From Bin87 sp965222895 (GTDB lineage Bacteria > Chloroflexota > Dehalococcoidia > Lucifugimonadales > UBA3495): a DNA stretch of 64,000 bases. The stretch spans positions 558,001 to 622,000 of the forward strand of contig CBDCVB010000001.1 in assembly GCA_965222895.1 (NCBI GenBank), written 5' to 3'. Below are positions 1-9,679 of this stretch, in pieces. Numbering within the stretch: the stretch's first letter is position 1; the number at the start of each line of letters is the position of its first letter. The position numbers and the translations under genes are program-made. Below the pieces are notes generated by a model. It was not told where the DNA came from and did no database searches. It saw only the letters and a list, made by a program, of their open reading frames with translations.

Positions 1-2431
1 CGGTGTCCACCCGGCGGCGTATCCGGTAGTAGGTAGCGTCGTCGGCGCTTTCATCGGCTGTCCAGCTCACCAGCATGGAGGCGTCGGGGGCCGCTACGGA
101 CCGGCCGGCCAGCCGCTGCTCCGGCAGGGCCAGCGTGCCCGGCTGCGGACCGGCTGGTCCTTGCGGCGGGGCCACGCCCTGCGCCACCGCTTGCGCCGAG
201 CTGCTCTCCGGTTCCAGGTCCGCAATATTTATGGTTACCACGATGCTGTCGGTTAGGCTGCCGTCGGTGACCGTTATCGTTACCGTATAGGTGTTGACGC
301 TTTCGTAATCCAGGGGACTGCGGGTCTGCAACTGGCCGCTGCCCGTGACGATGCCGAAGTGCGCCTGGTCACCGGTGCTGTCCAGGGAGTAGGCCAGCAC
401 GTTGCCATCGTAAGGGTCGGTGGCCGAAACGGGGAGGCCGATGTCGACGCCGGAGGCGGTGTTCTCTCGCACCATGCGCTGGGTGGTGGGGCCATCCGTG
501 AATACCGGCGCGCGGTTGACCCGCTGGCTGCCGAACTCGGCCTCGGTGGCCGAGTTGTCGTTATCGAAGTCCACTTTCAGGGCCGGGTACTGGATGGCCG
601 TGCCGAAGTCCCACAGGTCGGCCTTGCCGGTGTCGCCGCTGTCGCCGGTAATGACGCTCAAGTCCACGTTCCAGACGGCGTAGATGCCGGTGTAGCCGGT
701 GGGGGCCTGCAACTCGGCGGTGGTGTGACCCGTGCCCACCGGGCTGCTGGTCTGGCGGGATACGGTGGTGTCCCAATAGCTGTCGGTGGCCGTGGCGTCG
801 GCGCCGTTCATGCCCACCAGCCCGCCGGCCTGGGGGTCGTCCTCCGCCCCGCTGGCCAGGCTGACCTCGCCGGAGGCGTAACTGCGCAGGATGGAACCCT
901 CCTCCAAATTGCAGCCGACCAGGCCGCCGGCGTAGAGGGTTCCGGTTACCGGGCCGTAAGCGTAGCTGTCGCGGATAATGGAGTAGTTGTCTCCGACCAG
1001 GCCGCCGGCCAGATTGGCGACAACTGAGCCGGTGGCGTAGCTGGTGGCAATAAGCGAGTCATCTTCATTGAGGCCAACCAATCCGCCGCCGGCGTAGGGG
1101 CTGGTAACCGCGCCGGTAGCATAGCTGTCGGTAATTTTAGAGCTACCTTTACTCTTGCCGACCAATCCGCCGCCGGAGCCCTGCGAGTCAACCGCGCCGG
1201 TAGCATAGCTGTCGGAAGTCCTGGCATCTTCATGGTAGCCGACCAATCCACCGACAATATCAGAGCCGGAAACATCGCCGGTAGCATAGCTTTCTGAAAT
1301 GGTAGTACTTACGCTCTGTCCTGCCAAACCTCCCGCTACGATGTATTCCGCGGTCACGTCGCCCAGGGCATAACTCGATGTAATAGATGTCAAAACAGTT
1401 GTGCTCGCAGCGAGCGCCCGCATGACCAAGCCGGGAGTGTTGTTTACACCTACCAGACCGCCAACCCCGGAGCTGCCTTTTACTGTGGCGTCGGCATAGC
1501 TGTTCACAATGTGGTGGGCATTATGTCCTACCAACCCGCCAATGTGCTGAGAGCCGGCTCGGTAAAACTCATAGTAAAGCTCATCGCTGGTAATCGTGAG
1601 TTTGACGCCGGTCACGCTGCCGGTGAAGGATGACCCCTCGACCCTGGCGGTACCGACTAATCCATTACAGAAGGTAATGCAGCCGTTGTGGCCAACCAAC
1701 CCACCGAGGTAATCATCGCCCGTCAAATCGCCCGAGGCGGTGACAGAGCTGACAACCCCATCCATGTTGAATCCCACCAGCGCGCCAACGTAGTCGTCGC
1801 CGGTTACATTGACGTGGGTCAGAGTGAGGTTGCGAATGCGGCCCGGATTATCCAGCTGTCCGAACAGCCCCACATAGTTCAGCGCATCGCGGTTGATGAA
1901 AAGGTAGTCAATAGTGTTGCTGTTGCCCTCGAAAATGGCGGCGTACGCGCCGAGAACGGTGCCACCTGCGTCAAGCGAGACGAGAGGCTCCCAGCCGGCG
2001 CCGCCGTCCCAGTAGGTTGCGTCACCGCTGTCGATGGCGTTGTCCCTATTCTCGTCAAAGGTCAGGTCATTCATCAGCTCGTAGCCGGTGCAGACCGGCT
2101 GGTCGACGGTAGTTGGGTCGCCGTCGTGGTCGGTAGGCTTGCAGCCCATGCCCGCCGCCGGGCTGGGGAAGGCGGCCTGGTAGCTCGTCAGGTCTCCGGC
2201 TGCCACATCACCGTCGCCGTTCAGGTCCCAGCGGATGGCGTTCAGCTGGGCTAGGTTGTTCACATCAATGAATCCGTCATTGTCGTTGTCGTAGTCGTTG
2301 GTGGACTGGGCCCCAACCGGGTTGGCCGTGGCGAAGAGCAACAGCGCCGTGGCGACCGCGCCCAGCGCCGCTACGAGGCCCAACCGGGCGGCAACCGGCG
2401 TTGCCGCGCCCAACAACCGGCCCCCCCACAT
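1..2431 (-). CDS. Secreted GLUG-repeat/cadherin-like surface protein, 3' end outside the window
   Basis: The frame is open for 810 codons and runs off the left edge, so the C-terminus is missing. An N-terminal hydrophobic signal sequence (about residues 17-42, ending near VGAQ) is followed by Asp/Asn-rich calcium-binding-like motifs (DNDNDG, DLNGDGD). From about residue 150 to 550 there are repeated GGLVG / SYATG units typical of the GLUG motif. After that comes a cadherin-like domain (VRENTASG near its start, LDYES and TVTITVTD near its end), then the beginning of what looks like a fibronectin type III domain. The family is extracellular and usually involved in adhesion or cell-surface binding. 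ATG at 2431 gives the signal peptide; no Shine-Dalgarno is obvious and the frame stays open a further 40 or so codons upstream. An IS66 element sits about 160 bp upstream and may have replaced its promoter. The precise ligand is unknown. Confidence 0.8.
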   Translation of the reverse strand, partial: MWGGRLLGAATPVAARLGLVAALGAVATALLLFATANPVGAQSTNDYDNDNDGFIDVNNLAQLNAIRWDLNGDGDVAAGDLTSYQAAFPSPAAGMGCKPTDHDGDPTTVDQPVCTGYELMNDLTFDENRDNAIDSGDATYWDGGAGWEPLVSLDAGGTVLGAYAAIFEGNSNTIDYLFINRDALNYVGLFGQLDNPGRIRNLTLTHVNVTGDDYVGALVGFNMDGVVSSVTASGDLTGDDYLGGLVGHNGCITFCNGLVGTARVEGSSFTGSVTGVKLTITSDELYYEFYRAGSQHIGGLVGHNAHHIVNSYADATVKGSSGVGGLVGVNNTPGLVMRALAASTTVLTSITSSYALGDVTAEYIVAGGLAGQSVSTTISESYATGDVSGSDIVGGLVGYHEDARTSDSYATGAVDSQGSGGGLVGKSKGSSKITDSYATGAVTSPYAGGGLVGLNEDDSLIATSYATGSVVANLAGGLVGDNYSIIRDSYAYGPVTGTLYAGGLVGCNLEEGSILRSYASGEVSLASGAEDDPQAGGLVGMNGADATATDSYWDTTVSRQTSSPVGTGHTTAELQAPTGYTGIYAVWNVDLSVITGDSGDTGKADLWDFGTAIQYPALKVDFDNDNSATEAEFGSQRVNRAPVFTDGPTTQRMVRENTASGVDIGLPVSATDPYDGNVLAYSLDSTGDQAHFGIVTGSGQLQTRSPLDYESVNTYTVTITVTDGSLTDSIVVTINIADLEPESSSAQAVAQGVAPPQGPAGPQPGTLALPEQRLAGRSVAAPDASMLVSWTADESADDATYYRIRRRVDT

Positions 2432-2589
2432 ATCGCGCGCCAGGATCGAGAGCTGGTAGAAGTAGTACAGATCTGCATCGTAGCCTCTTAGCTGCTGCTG
2501 GTGTTCGTAGCTACGCCCGGCTTCCGGGCGGCAAAACGAGAATTACCATAGCATACTCACCAGCCTTACGCAATATTATCGAGGCGCCG

Positions 2590-4041
2590 GTAACTGTTCA
2601 GACTTGGTGGGGGAATTGGTTGAAAGAGGTTTGAGGATGGCTGGCGCGAGGGGTTGTGGTTATGTCATATAACGGGTATGAATCCGGAAATCGACCTGTC
2701 CACCGCTGACCGCGATGTGCTCATCGCCATCGTCATACGGCAGGAGGACATCATAGCCCGACAGCAGGCCGTCATCGAGCGCCTGGAGCAGCGGATTGCT
2801 CAGCTGGAAGGGCGGGCCAAACCCAGTGGCGCCCGGGGGATGCCCGGTGTCAAACCCGAAGCCAGCCAGAAACCGGCCCAGCCCAAAGCGCCACGCCAGC
2901 CCCGGCCCCACGGCTTTGCCCGCCGTCGCATGACGCCCACCCGTCGGGTGGAGCATGTGGTGGACCACTGTCCCGACTGCGGAACGCTGTTGTCCGGTGG
3001 CTGGACCCAGCGTACTCGGGAGGTCATCGAGTTGCCCCAGGTTCCGGCGGAAGTTACCGAGCACGTCTACATCGCCAGGGATTGTCCGGCTTGCCGCCGC
3101 CGCTGCGTGCCCCCGGCGCAACTGGACGGCGTGGTGATGGGCCAGCAGCGTCTGGGTATCAACCTGGTCAGTCTGATTGCCACGCTGCGAGAGGAGGCCC
3201 GACTGCCCGTCGGCGCCATCCAATGGTATCTGCGCACCGTCCATGGGCTGAGCCTCAGCGCGGGAGCCATCATGGCGGCGGTGCATCGCACCGCGCGAAG
3301 GGCCCAGTCCGCAGTGGACCGGATTCTGGCCCAAGTCCGCGCCAGCCCAGTGGTCCATGCCGACGAGACCGGCTGGCGTGAGGATGGCCACAACGGCTAC
3401 GTGTGGACTTTCAGCACCCCATCGGCGCGCTACTTCCTGCGGCGGGGTCGCAACAAGGAAGTTGTGGATGAGGCTTTGGGCGACACCTTCTCCGGTGTGC
3501 TGGTCAGCGATTTCTACGCTGCCTACCATCATTACGACGGCCCCAAACAGCGCTGCTGGGTTCATCTGTTGCGGGACATCCACGACCTGCGAACCCTCTA
3601 CCCCGATGACGCGCCACTGGCGCAGTGGGCCGACGCCGTCCACGAGATTTACGACCGGGCCAAAGCCAGCGCCCATCCCCAGGCCAAGCGGCGGCGCGCT
3701 GCCCAACTGGCCCTGGAACGGCAGCTGCTGGCCATTTGCCAACCCTTCCTTCACGACCCCTCGGCAACCCAGGCCAAGCTGTGCCGACGCATCGAGCGCC
3801 ATATCAAAGAACTCTTCGTATTCGTGGCCGAACCGGAGGCGCCATTGGACAACAACGCCGCCGAACGCAGCCTGCGCCACCTGGTCGTCAGTCGCAAGAT
3901 CAGCGGCGGCACCCGGTCGCAACGAGGCAGCAGCAGCAAGATGACACTGGCTTCCCGCTTCGGCACCTGGCGGGCCCAAGGACTGAATCCCCTCAATGCC
4001 TGCCGGCAACTGCTCTCTTCCCCGCAACTCTGAACAGTTAC
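2590..4041 (+). mobile_element. IS66-family insertion sequence, copy 1 (1452 bp)
   Basis: Terminal inverted repeats begin GTAACTGTTCAGA at the left and end TCTGAACAGTTAC at the right; the GTAA start is typical of IS66. It carries a single TnpC-type transposase and no tnpA/tnpB, as in the ISBst12 subgroup. The 8 bases on each side (AGGCGCCG and GACCGAGC) do not match, so no target duplication survives. The right side cuts straight into an oligopeptide-binding protein gene, so this junction has probably been rearranged after insertion. Confidence 0.9.
2678..4033 (+). CDS. IS66-family transposase (TnpC type), intact
   Basis: A 451-residue DDE transposase. The N-terminus has a short coiled coil (residues about 20-50, heptad-like EQRIAQLEG), a Pro/Lys-rich linker, then a zinc finger (CPDCG ... 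CPACRRRC). The catalytic part contains HADETGW, the downstream VSDFYAAYHHY segment and the C-terminal DNNAAERSLR signature that holds the last acidic residue in IS66 enzymes. ATG at 2678 is preferred over an in-frame TTG 24 bases upstream because the copies at 39596 and 42151 begin at the same place. It is full length without frameshifts, so this copy may be active or able to supply transposase to the damaged copies. Confidence 0.93.
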   Translation: MNPEIDLSTADRDVLIAIVIRQEDIIARQQAVIERLEQRIAQLEGRAKPSGARGMPGVKPEASQKPAQPKAPRQPRPHGFARRRMTPTRRVEHVVDHCPDCGTLLSGGWTQRTREVIELPQVPAEVTEHVYIARDCPACRRRCVPPAQLDGVVMGQQRLGINLVSLIATLREEARLPVGAIQWYLRTVHGLSLSAGAIMAAVHRTARRAQSAVDRILAQVRASPVVHADETGWREDGHNGYVWTFSTPSARYFLRRGRNKEVVDEALGDTFSGVLVSDFYAAYHHYDGPKQRCWVHLLRDIHDLRTLYPDDAPLAQWADAVHEIYDRAKASAHPQAKRRRAAQLALERQLLAICQPFLHDPSATQAKLCRRIERHIKELFVFVAEPEAPLDNNAAERSLRHLVVSRKISGGTRSQRGSSSKMTLASRFGTWRAQGLNPLNACRQLLSSPQL

Positions 4042-5171
4042 GACCGAGCGGCTTCTTCCTGGGTGCATTCGCGGTAGAGTGGAATGTAATTCACCCGAAA
4101 ACAACCCTGGAGGAGAACGGGTTTGACCTAAGACAACTCAAAGGCGGTGGCCCTGGGACCGGGGCCTTCAAGTTCGTAGACTTCACCCAAGGAGAGACGT
4201 GGGAAACCGAACGGCATACCGAATACTTTGTAGACGGGTTGCCCTACCTTGATGGTGTGACCATCTATTCTGTCCAAACGGCTCAACGGGGTGCCCTCTG
4301 TATCGCCAACCAGGTAGATTTCTGTTGGAACATCAGCCCTGAAGCCATCGACGAGATGAACAATATCCCCGCTACAACAGCGCATATTTGGCAAGGTGCC
4401 GCCGCCAACGCCATGTGGTTCAACATAGAGAAAGGAGCACCGTGGGACGACCCTAGAGTGCGCCGGGCAATTCACCTGGTCACGGACCGGTGGGCGATCA
4501 TGGAAGCCACGGAGGGACTCTTCGGCAAGGTCGTGGTTGATTGGTCCCCTCCGAATATGCCCTTTTCCCCTACAGACGAGGTGTTGCTGATGAAACCGGG
4601 CTTTACGCTCGAGAAAAATGCGGACATCGCGGAGGCCCAGGCCTTGATGGCTGAAGCTGGCTACGCCGAAGGTATCAAGGACGTGGACTTCTCGGTGCGT
4701 GGGGGATGGGCTCCCCGGGAGGATGTGATGGCGCCGATAGTCCAAGAGATGCTGAGGGTCCATCTGAACATCGAGTCCACTTTGAGGGCACCTCAAGGCG
4801 GACAGTGGCAGGAAGACATGCGTACCGGGATTTTCGACATCGGCCTGGGTTCCATCGGCACCAACCTAATGGACCCTTCGGACTACGGCACCAACTTCTA
4901 CAAGACCGGGGGCTCTCAAAACCTCTCTCGTTGGTCTAACGCCGAGTTTGACTCCCTGATGGACCAGATTGACGCAGAGTTGGACCAAACAAAGCGCGTA
5001 GCTCTGTGGCAGCAGGCAACTGAAATTCTGGACCGAGAAGTGCCAATGGCTCCGCATCACTGGCGCATAATCTTCAACGCCTGGTACGACTACGTCGGCG
5101 GTGTAGTGCGGAAGTCCGGCTGCGGCATCTATAACTGCAACCGGTACGATACGATGTGGCTCGACCAGTAG
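4042..5171 (+). pseudogene. 5'-truncated ABC transporter substrate-binding protein, family 5 (oligopeptide type)
   Basis: From the IS66 right end onward the frame encodes the C-terminal two thirds of an SBP_bac_5 protein: the GGPGTGAFKF segment, YFVDGLPYLDGV, IANQVDF, DDPRVRRAIH and the C-terminal region that closes the ligand cleft. Signal peptide and first lobe are absent because the IS occupies the 5' end; the only starts lie inside the IS, so it is unlikely to be exported. It stands 90 bp ahead of a DppB-like permease and belongs to a Dpp/Opp-type uptake operon for peptides or similar solutes. Homology seems to begin right at the IS border, so the remainder of the gene was displaced. Confidence 0.85.
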
Positions 5172-5261
5172 GAGGACTCCCGAGCCTCGAGATGCTCCAT
5201 GCTGATGCGATGACACTTATTACCCCTGCCCGGCTCATCCCACTCGAGTAAAGGTAGGAAG

Positions 5262-6221
5262 ATGCAAACCTATATCCTGCGTAGGCTCATACTCGCGGTG
5301 CCCGCCATTTTCGCGATAACCATCATCATCTTCGCCGCAATGCGTATCTTGCCCGGAGACGTTCTGGCGGTCATGTTCAGCGATGAAGACGGGTTTCAAA
5401 TGCTCCGTGAAGCGGACCGGCAAAGGCTTCTGGAAAGCTTGGGCCTAAACGATCCTCTCTGGAAGCAGTATGTCAATTGGATGGGAGACGTGGCCACCCT
5501 GAAGCTGGGAGAGTCCTTCTGGCGAGGTGACACGGTCATGGAAACCATAACTCACCGGGGCCCGTTGACTGCGGAGATCGCGTTTCTGGCGATCGTCCTT
5601 GCCTGGATTATCGGCCTGCCTGTTGGAATCCTGGCTGCGGTCAAACAAAATAGCTTCTCCGATTACGTCGCCCGATTCTTCAGCATATTATTCTTGGCAA
5701 TCCCGAACTTTTGGCTGGGGACGGTGATCGTACTCGTGCTACTGCTAGGGTGGCACTACAAGGCGCCTTTTGGAGTCGTCCAGATTTGGGAAGACCCGTG
5801 GGCTAACTTACAAATCGTGTGGGGCCCAGCTCTGGTGTTGGCCCTCAGTCAGGCAGCTTACGTAGCGCGCATGGTCCGTTCGACTCTCCTAGAGGTGCTG
5901 CGAGATGACTATATCCGCACTGCCAGGGCCAAGGGGCTGGCGGAGCGTTGGGTGATCTTGCGTCACGCCCTGCGAAACGCCATTCTACCGGTAATCACCC
6001 TGTCGGGAGTGCTCTTGGGATTTCTGCTTGGCGGGTCGGTCGTGGTGGAAAAATCCTTCGGAGTACCGGGGCTGGGATCCACGCTGGTGGTCGCGTTTAC
6101 GGAACGGGACTACACCGTGATCCAGAACCTGGTCCTGCTATATGGCCTGATCTTCGTGGTGCTGAATCTTTTGGTGGACATTTCCTATGCCTTCTTTGAC
6201 CCCAGGATTCGTTACTCCTAG
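5262..6221 (+). CDS. ABC transporter permease, DppB/OppB type
   Basis: A 319-residue membrane protein of usual length for this family. It opens with a transmembrane helix (LILAVPAIFAITIIIFAAMRILPGD split across the membrane start), and carries the periplasmic LNDPLWKQY segment, several further helices, and the cytoplasmic EAA loop (YIRTARAKGL), which contacts the ATPase subunit. It ends with LVDISYAFFDPRIRYS-like sequence typical of DppB. A purine-rich AGGTAGGAAG precedes the ATG. Neighbours are a truncated binding protein upstream and a transposon-split DppC-like permease downstream, and no ATPase gene is seen, so the system probably no longer works here although this gene is intact. Confidence 0.92.
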   Translation: MQTYILRRLILAVPAIFAITIIIFAAMRILPGDVLAVMFSDEDGFQMLREADRQRLLESLGLNDPLWKQYVNWMGDVATLKLGESFWRGDTVMETITHRGPLTAEIAFLAIVLAWIIGLPVGILAAVKQNSFSDYVARFFSILFLAIPNFWLGTVIVLVLLLGWHYKAPFGVVQIWEDPWANLQIVWGPALVLALSQAAYVARMVRSTLLEVLRDDYIRTARAKGLAERWVILRHALRNAILPVITLSGVLLGFLLGGSVVVEKSFGVPGLGSTLVVAFTERDYTVIQNLVLLYGLIFVVLNLLVDISYAFFDPRIRYS

Positions 6222-6747
6222 AACGTAACCACGTGACCCCGGTTGGAACAGCGGATCGGCTTCGCACTCAGTGATTTACTGTGACCGTCCATTCGAAACC
6301 GCCCCGCTTATCAAGATGGGTCCAGACCTAACTCTACTCAGAATGAACTGGGCCTGGCTGTTCGTGGCGGACCCCTAAGACCTCCAGGCCGCGTCCTCCT
6401 ATTTGGCGCGGGGCGGGAATTCAAGTGGACAGGGGCCGCTACACGAGCCGACCACCGGAGCATTCAGACACATCCGGCTTGAGCCCCAGGGAGTTGAAAG
6501 ATGGCAGAGAATCCGAGTGTCCTGGTAACCGCACCTAAGCCTGTTACTACCGTCACGGAGCATACCGTGGGGGTACTGCGGGGACTTCGCAGATTTGCTG
6601 GAAAGCAGCCAGTGGGCCTTGCCAGTGGGGTAATCCTGGCGGTCATAATATTGGGTGCGGTCGCTTCACCCTTGATAGCCCCCTACAACCCGATCGAGGG
6701 GCACTTTACAGCCATCAATGACCCTCCCGATTCGGTGTACCTCCTAG

Positions 6748-8211
6748 TACTACAACGACGGGTTGTTTGGTAGGATAGTTGTCAAGATGATAGTGGGTGG
6801 TTTGGGTGATGGATGCGGCGAGCTTCAAGCGGGTCTACGAGTGCTTTCAGGAATTTCACGCCTTCTTTGCGGCCTCCTTCGGCCGCAAGCAGTGGCGGGA
6901 GCACAGCCGAAACTATCTTCAGGGGCTGCTGGTGCAGGCTGGGGAGCGGCGCAACGCCGAGAACCTGTCGGAATCGGTGGGCATCTCGGCCCGGGCGATG
7001 CAGCGTTTTCTGACCGAGGCCCGGTGGTCCGATGCGACAGTGATCGGGCGGCTGCAGGAATACCTGGCCCCCAGGCTGGGGCACCCCGAGGCGGTGTGGG
7101 TGTTGGACGGCAGCGACTTTCCCAAGCAGGGGAGGAAGTCCGTGGGGGTAGCCCGGCAGTACTGCGGCCGGCTGGGCAAGGTGGCCAACTGCCAGGGTGG
7201 GATGTTCCTGGCCTACGTCAGCCCGCTGGGACGGGCATTGGTGGACAAAGGGCTGTATCTGCCGGAGAGTTGGACCTCGGATCAGGGCCGCTGTGCGGCG
7301 GCGGCGGTGCCCGAGGAGCGGCGGAGCTACCGGTCGAAGACGGAGTTGGCCCTGGAACTGCTGGAGCGGGCCCTGGAGCTGGGCCACCTCAAGGCCGGAT
7401 GGGTGGCCGGGGACGACGCCTTCGGGATGTCGCCGTCCTTTCGGGAGTCCCTGGCGGCCCTGGGGATGCGCTACGTGCTGGACGTTCCGGGCAGCACTCC
7501 GGTCTGGCCCCTGGAGCCTGCGTGGGAGTCGGCCTGGACCAGTCCGGGGGCTCAGGGGTCCGGGCGCCCCCGCAAGCCCAGGCTCAGGGACGGGCAGCGT
7601 CGTACCATGGAGCAGCGCAGTGACCAGTTGCCGGATGAGGCCTGGCGGGAGATAACGGTGGCCCAGGGAAGCCAGGGGCCGCGGAGCTATATGTTCTGCG
7701 CCCAGCGGGTGCGGGTAACCCGAAAGGGCAAGCCGGGCCAGGAGGCATGGGCCGTCTACCGCCGGAACCTGGACGGCAGCGAACCCCGCTACTACCTGTC
7801 CAACGCTGCCGAGGATACTCCCCTGGAGACCTTGGCCTACGTGGGCGGTTCCAGGTGGCCCATTGAAACGGAGTTCGAGACGGAGAAGGGCGACGTGGGC
7901 CTGGACGAATACGAGACCCGCAGTTGGGCTGGCTGGCATCACCACATAGCCATGTGCCTGCTGGGTGGAGCTTTCCTGCTGGGCCTGCAGCAGGCTTGGG
8001 GGGAAAAAGATGCCTCGGATCACCCGTCCCCAAGTGTGCCGGGTGGTGCGGGAGATGCTGCCCCGGGAACGGTTCGGGCCAGAGGAGTTGCTGCGGTGGC
8101 TGGAGGATACGCAGCTACGCAACGAGCGGGCGCGCCGCTCCCACCAGAGACGCCGCTCCGCCCGCCGTGAAGGCAGGATGGAGCCGCCATCCTAAACCCG
8201 TCGTTGTAGTA
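6748..8211 (+). mobile_element. IS701-family insertion sequence, tandem copy a (1464 bp)
   Basis: Ends are TACTACAACGACGGGTT and its reverse complement. CTAG flanks it at 6744-6747 and 8212-8215. The second copy follows directly, sharing the central CTAG. The period between the two is 1468 bp and the encoded proteins are identical. Confidence 0.93.
6809..8170 (+). CDS. IS701-family transposase, copy a, with altered C-terminus
   Basis: A 453-residue DDE transposase of the IS701 type. Visible motifs: VLDGSDFPKQG with first catalytic Asp, SVGVARQYCGRLGK, NCQGG, GWVAGDDAFG with the second Asp, and IETEFETEKGDVGLDEYETR near the last acidic residue. ATG at 6809 matches the start of the related copy at 61213; a GTG four codons earlier also fits. 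After LQQAWG the frame differs from the related copy, which reads on as KKMPRITRPQVYRVVREML. Here a run of six G instead of five shifts the last 50 or so residues into a nonsense sequence; the family-like tail remains in another frame to about 8195. Activity is therefore uncertain. Confidence 0.85.
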   Translation: MDAASFKRVYECFQEFHAFFAASFGRKQWREHSRNYLQGLLVQAGERRNAENLSESVGISARAMQRFLTEARWSDATVIGRLQEYLAPRLGHPEAVWVLDGSDFPKQGRKSVGVARQYCGRLGKVANCQGGMFLAYVSPLGRALVDKGLYLPESWTSDQGRCAAAAVPEERRSYRSKTELALELLERALELGHLKAGWVAGDDAFGMSPSFRESLAALGMRYVLDVPGSTPVWPLEPAWESAWTSPGAQGSGRPRKPRLRDGQRRTMEQRSDQLPDEAWREITVAQGSQGPRSYMFCAQRVRVTRKGKPGQEAWAVYRRNLDGSEPRYYLSNAAEDTPLETLAYVGGSRWPIETEFETEKGDVGLDEYETRSWAGWHHHIAMCLLGGAFLLGLQQAWGEKDASDHPSPSVPGGAGDAAPGTVRARGVAAVAGGYAATQRAGAPLPPETPLRPP

Positions 8212-8215
8212 CTAG

Positions 8216-9679
8216 TACTACAACGACGGGTTGTTTGGTAGGATAGTTGTCAAGATGATAGTGGGTGGTTTGGGTGATGGATGCGGCGAGCTTCAAGCGG
8301 GTCTACGAGTGCTTTCAGGAATTTCACGCCTTCTTTGCGGCCTCCTTCGGCCGCAAGCAGTGGCGGGAGCACAGCCGAAACTATCTTCAGGGGCTGCTGG
8401 TGCAGGCTGGGGAGCGGCGCAACGCCGAGAACCTGTCGGAATCGGTGGGCATCTCGGCCCGGGCGATGCAGCGTTTTCTGACCGAGGCCCGGTGGTCCGA
8501 TGCGACAGTGATCGGGCGGCTGCAGGAATACCTGGCCCCCAGGCTGGGGCACCCCGAGGCGGTGTGGGTGTTGGACGGCAGCGACTTTCCCAAGCAGGGG
8601 AGGAAGTCCGTGGGGGTAGCCCGGCAGTACTGCGGCCGGCTGGGCAAGGTGGCCAACTGCCAGGGTGGGATGTTCCTGGCCTACGTCAGCCCGCTGGGAC
8701 GGGCATTGGTGGACAAAGGGCTGTATCTGCCGGAGAGTTGGACCTCGGATCAGGGCCGCTGTGCGGCGGCGGCGGTGCCCGAGGAGCGGCGGAGCTACCG
8801 GTCGAAGACGGAGTTGGCCCTGGAACTGCTGGAGCGGGCCCTGGAGCTGGGCCACCTCAAGGCCGGATGGGTGGCCGGGGACGACGCCTTCGGGATGTCG
8901 CCGTCCTTTCGGGAGTCCCTGGCGGCCCTGGGGATGCGCTACGTGCTGGACGTTCCGGGCAGCACTCCGGTCTGGCCCCTGGAGCCTGCGTGGGAGTCGG
9001 CCTGGACCAGTCCGGGGGCTCAGGGGTCCGGGCGCCCCCGCAAGCCCAGGCTCAGGGACGGGCAGCGTCGTACCATGGAGCAGCGCAGTGACCAGTTGCC
9101 GGATGAGGCCTGGCGGGAGATAACGGTGGCCCAGGGAAGCCAGGGGCCGCGGAGCTATATGTTCTGCGCCCAGCGGGTGCGGGTAACCCGAAAGGGCAAG
9201 CCGGGCCAGGAGGCATGGGCCGTCTACCGCCGGAACCTGGACGGCAGCGAACCCCGCTACTACCTGTCCAACGCTGCCGAGGATACTCCCCTGGAGACCT
9301 TGGCCTACGTGGGCGGTTCCAGGTGGCCCATTGAAACGGAGTTCGAGACGGAGAAGGGCGACGTGGGCCTGGACGAATACGAGACCCGCAGTTGGGCTGG
9401 CTGGCATCACCACATAGCCATGTGCCTGCTGGGTGGAGCTTTCCTGCTGGGCCTGCAGCAGGCTTGGGGGGAAAAAGATGCCTCGGATCACCCGTCCCCA
9501 AGTGTGCCGGGTGGTGCGGGAGATGCTGCCCCGGGAACGGTTCGGGCCAGAGGAGTTGCTGCGGTGGCTGGAGGATACGCAGCTACGCAACGAGCGGGCG
9601 CGCCGCTCCCACCAGAGACGCCGCTCCGCCCGCCGTGAAGGCAGGATGGAGCCGCCATCCTAAACCCGTCGTTGTAGTA
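8216..9679 (+). mobile_element. IS701-family insertion sequence, tandem copy b (1464 bp)
   Basis: Same ends and length as copy a, flanked by CTAG at 8212-8215 and 9680-9683. The direct tandem arrangement with a single CTAG between the copies suggests insertion of one beside the other at the regenerated target, or unequal exchange, or an assembly duplication. Confidence 0.93.
8277..9638 (+). CDS. IS701-family transposase, copy b
   Basis: Identical in sequence to the copy-a transposase, including the six-G run that replaces its family C-terminus, so the frameshift predates the duplication. Catalytic motifs DGSDF and AGDDAFG are present. See the copy-a entry for the domain description. Confidence 0.85.
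   Translation: MDAASFKRVYECFQEFHAFFAASFGRKQWREHSRNYLQGLLVQAGERRNAENLSESVGISARAMQRFLTEARWSDATVIGRLQEYLAPRLGHPEAVWVLDGSDFPKQGRKSVGVARQYCGRLGKVANCQGGMFLAYVSPLGRALVDKGLYLPESWTSDQGRCAAAAVPEERRSYRSKTELALELLERALELGHLKAGWVAGDDAFGMSPSFRESLAALGMRYVLDVPGSTPVWPLEPAWESAWTSPGAQGSGRPRKPRLRDGQRRTMEQRSDQLPDEAWREITVAQGSQGPRSYMFCAQRVRVTRKGKPGQEAWAVYRRNLDGSEPRYYLSNAAEDTPLETLAYVGGSRWPIETEFETEKGDVGLDEYETRSWAGWHHHIAMCLLGGAFLLGLQQAWGEKDASDHPSPSVPGGAGDAAPGTVRARGVAAVAGGYAATQRAGAPLPPETPLRPP

Noticed and set aside
359..1027. Plus-strand ORF of 222 residues, and 1688-2254
   Set aside because: They are shadows of the minus-strand GLUG protein, whose frame gives a signal peptide and clear repeats.
2660..4027. 455-residue minus-strand ORF opposite the IS66 transposase, and the 446-residue ones opposite IS701
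   Set aside because: Low-complexity shadows of GC-rich transposase genes with no family resemblance.
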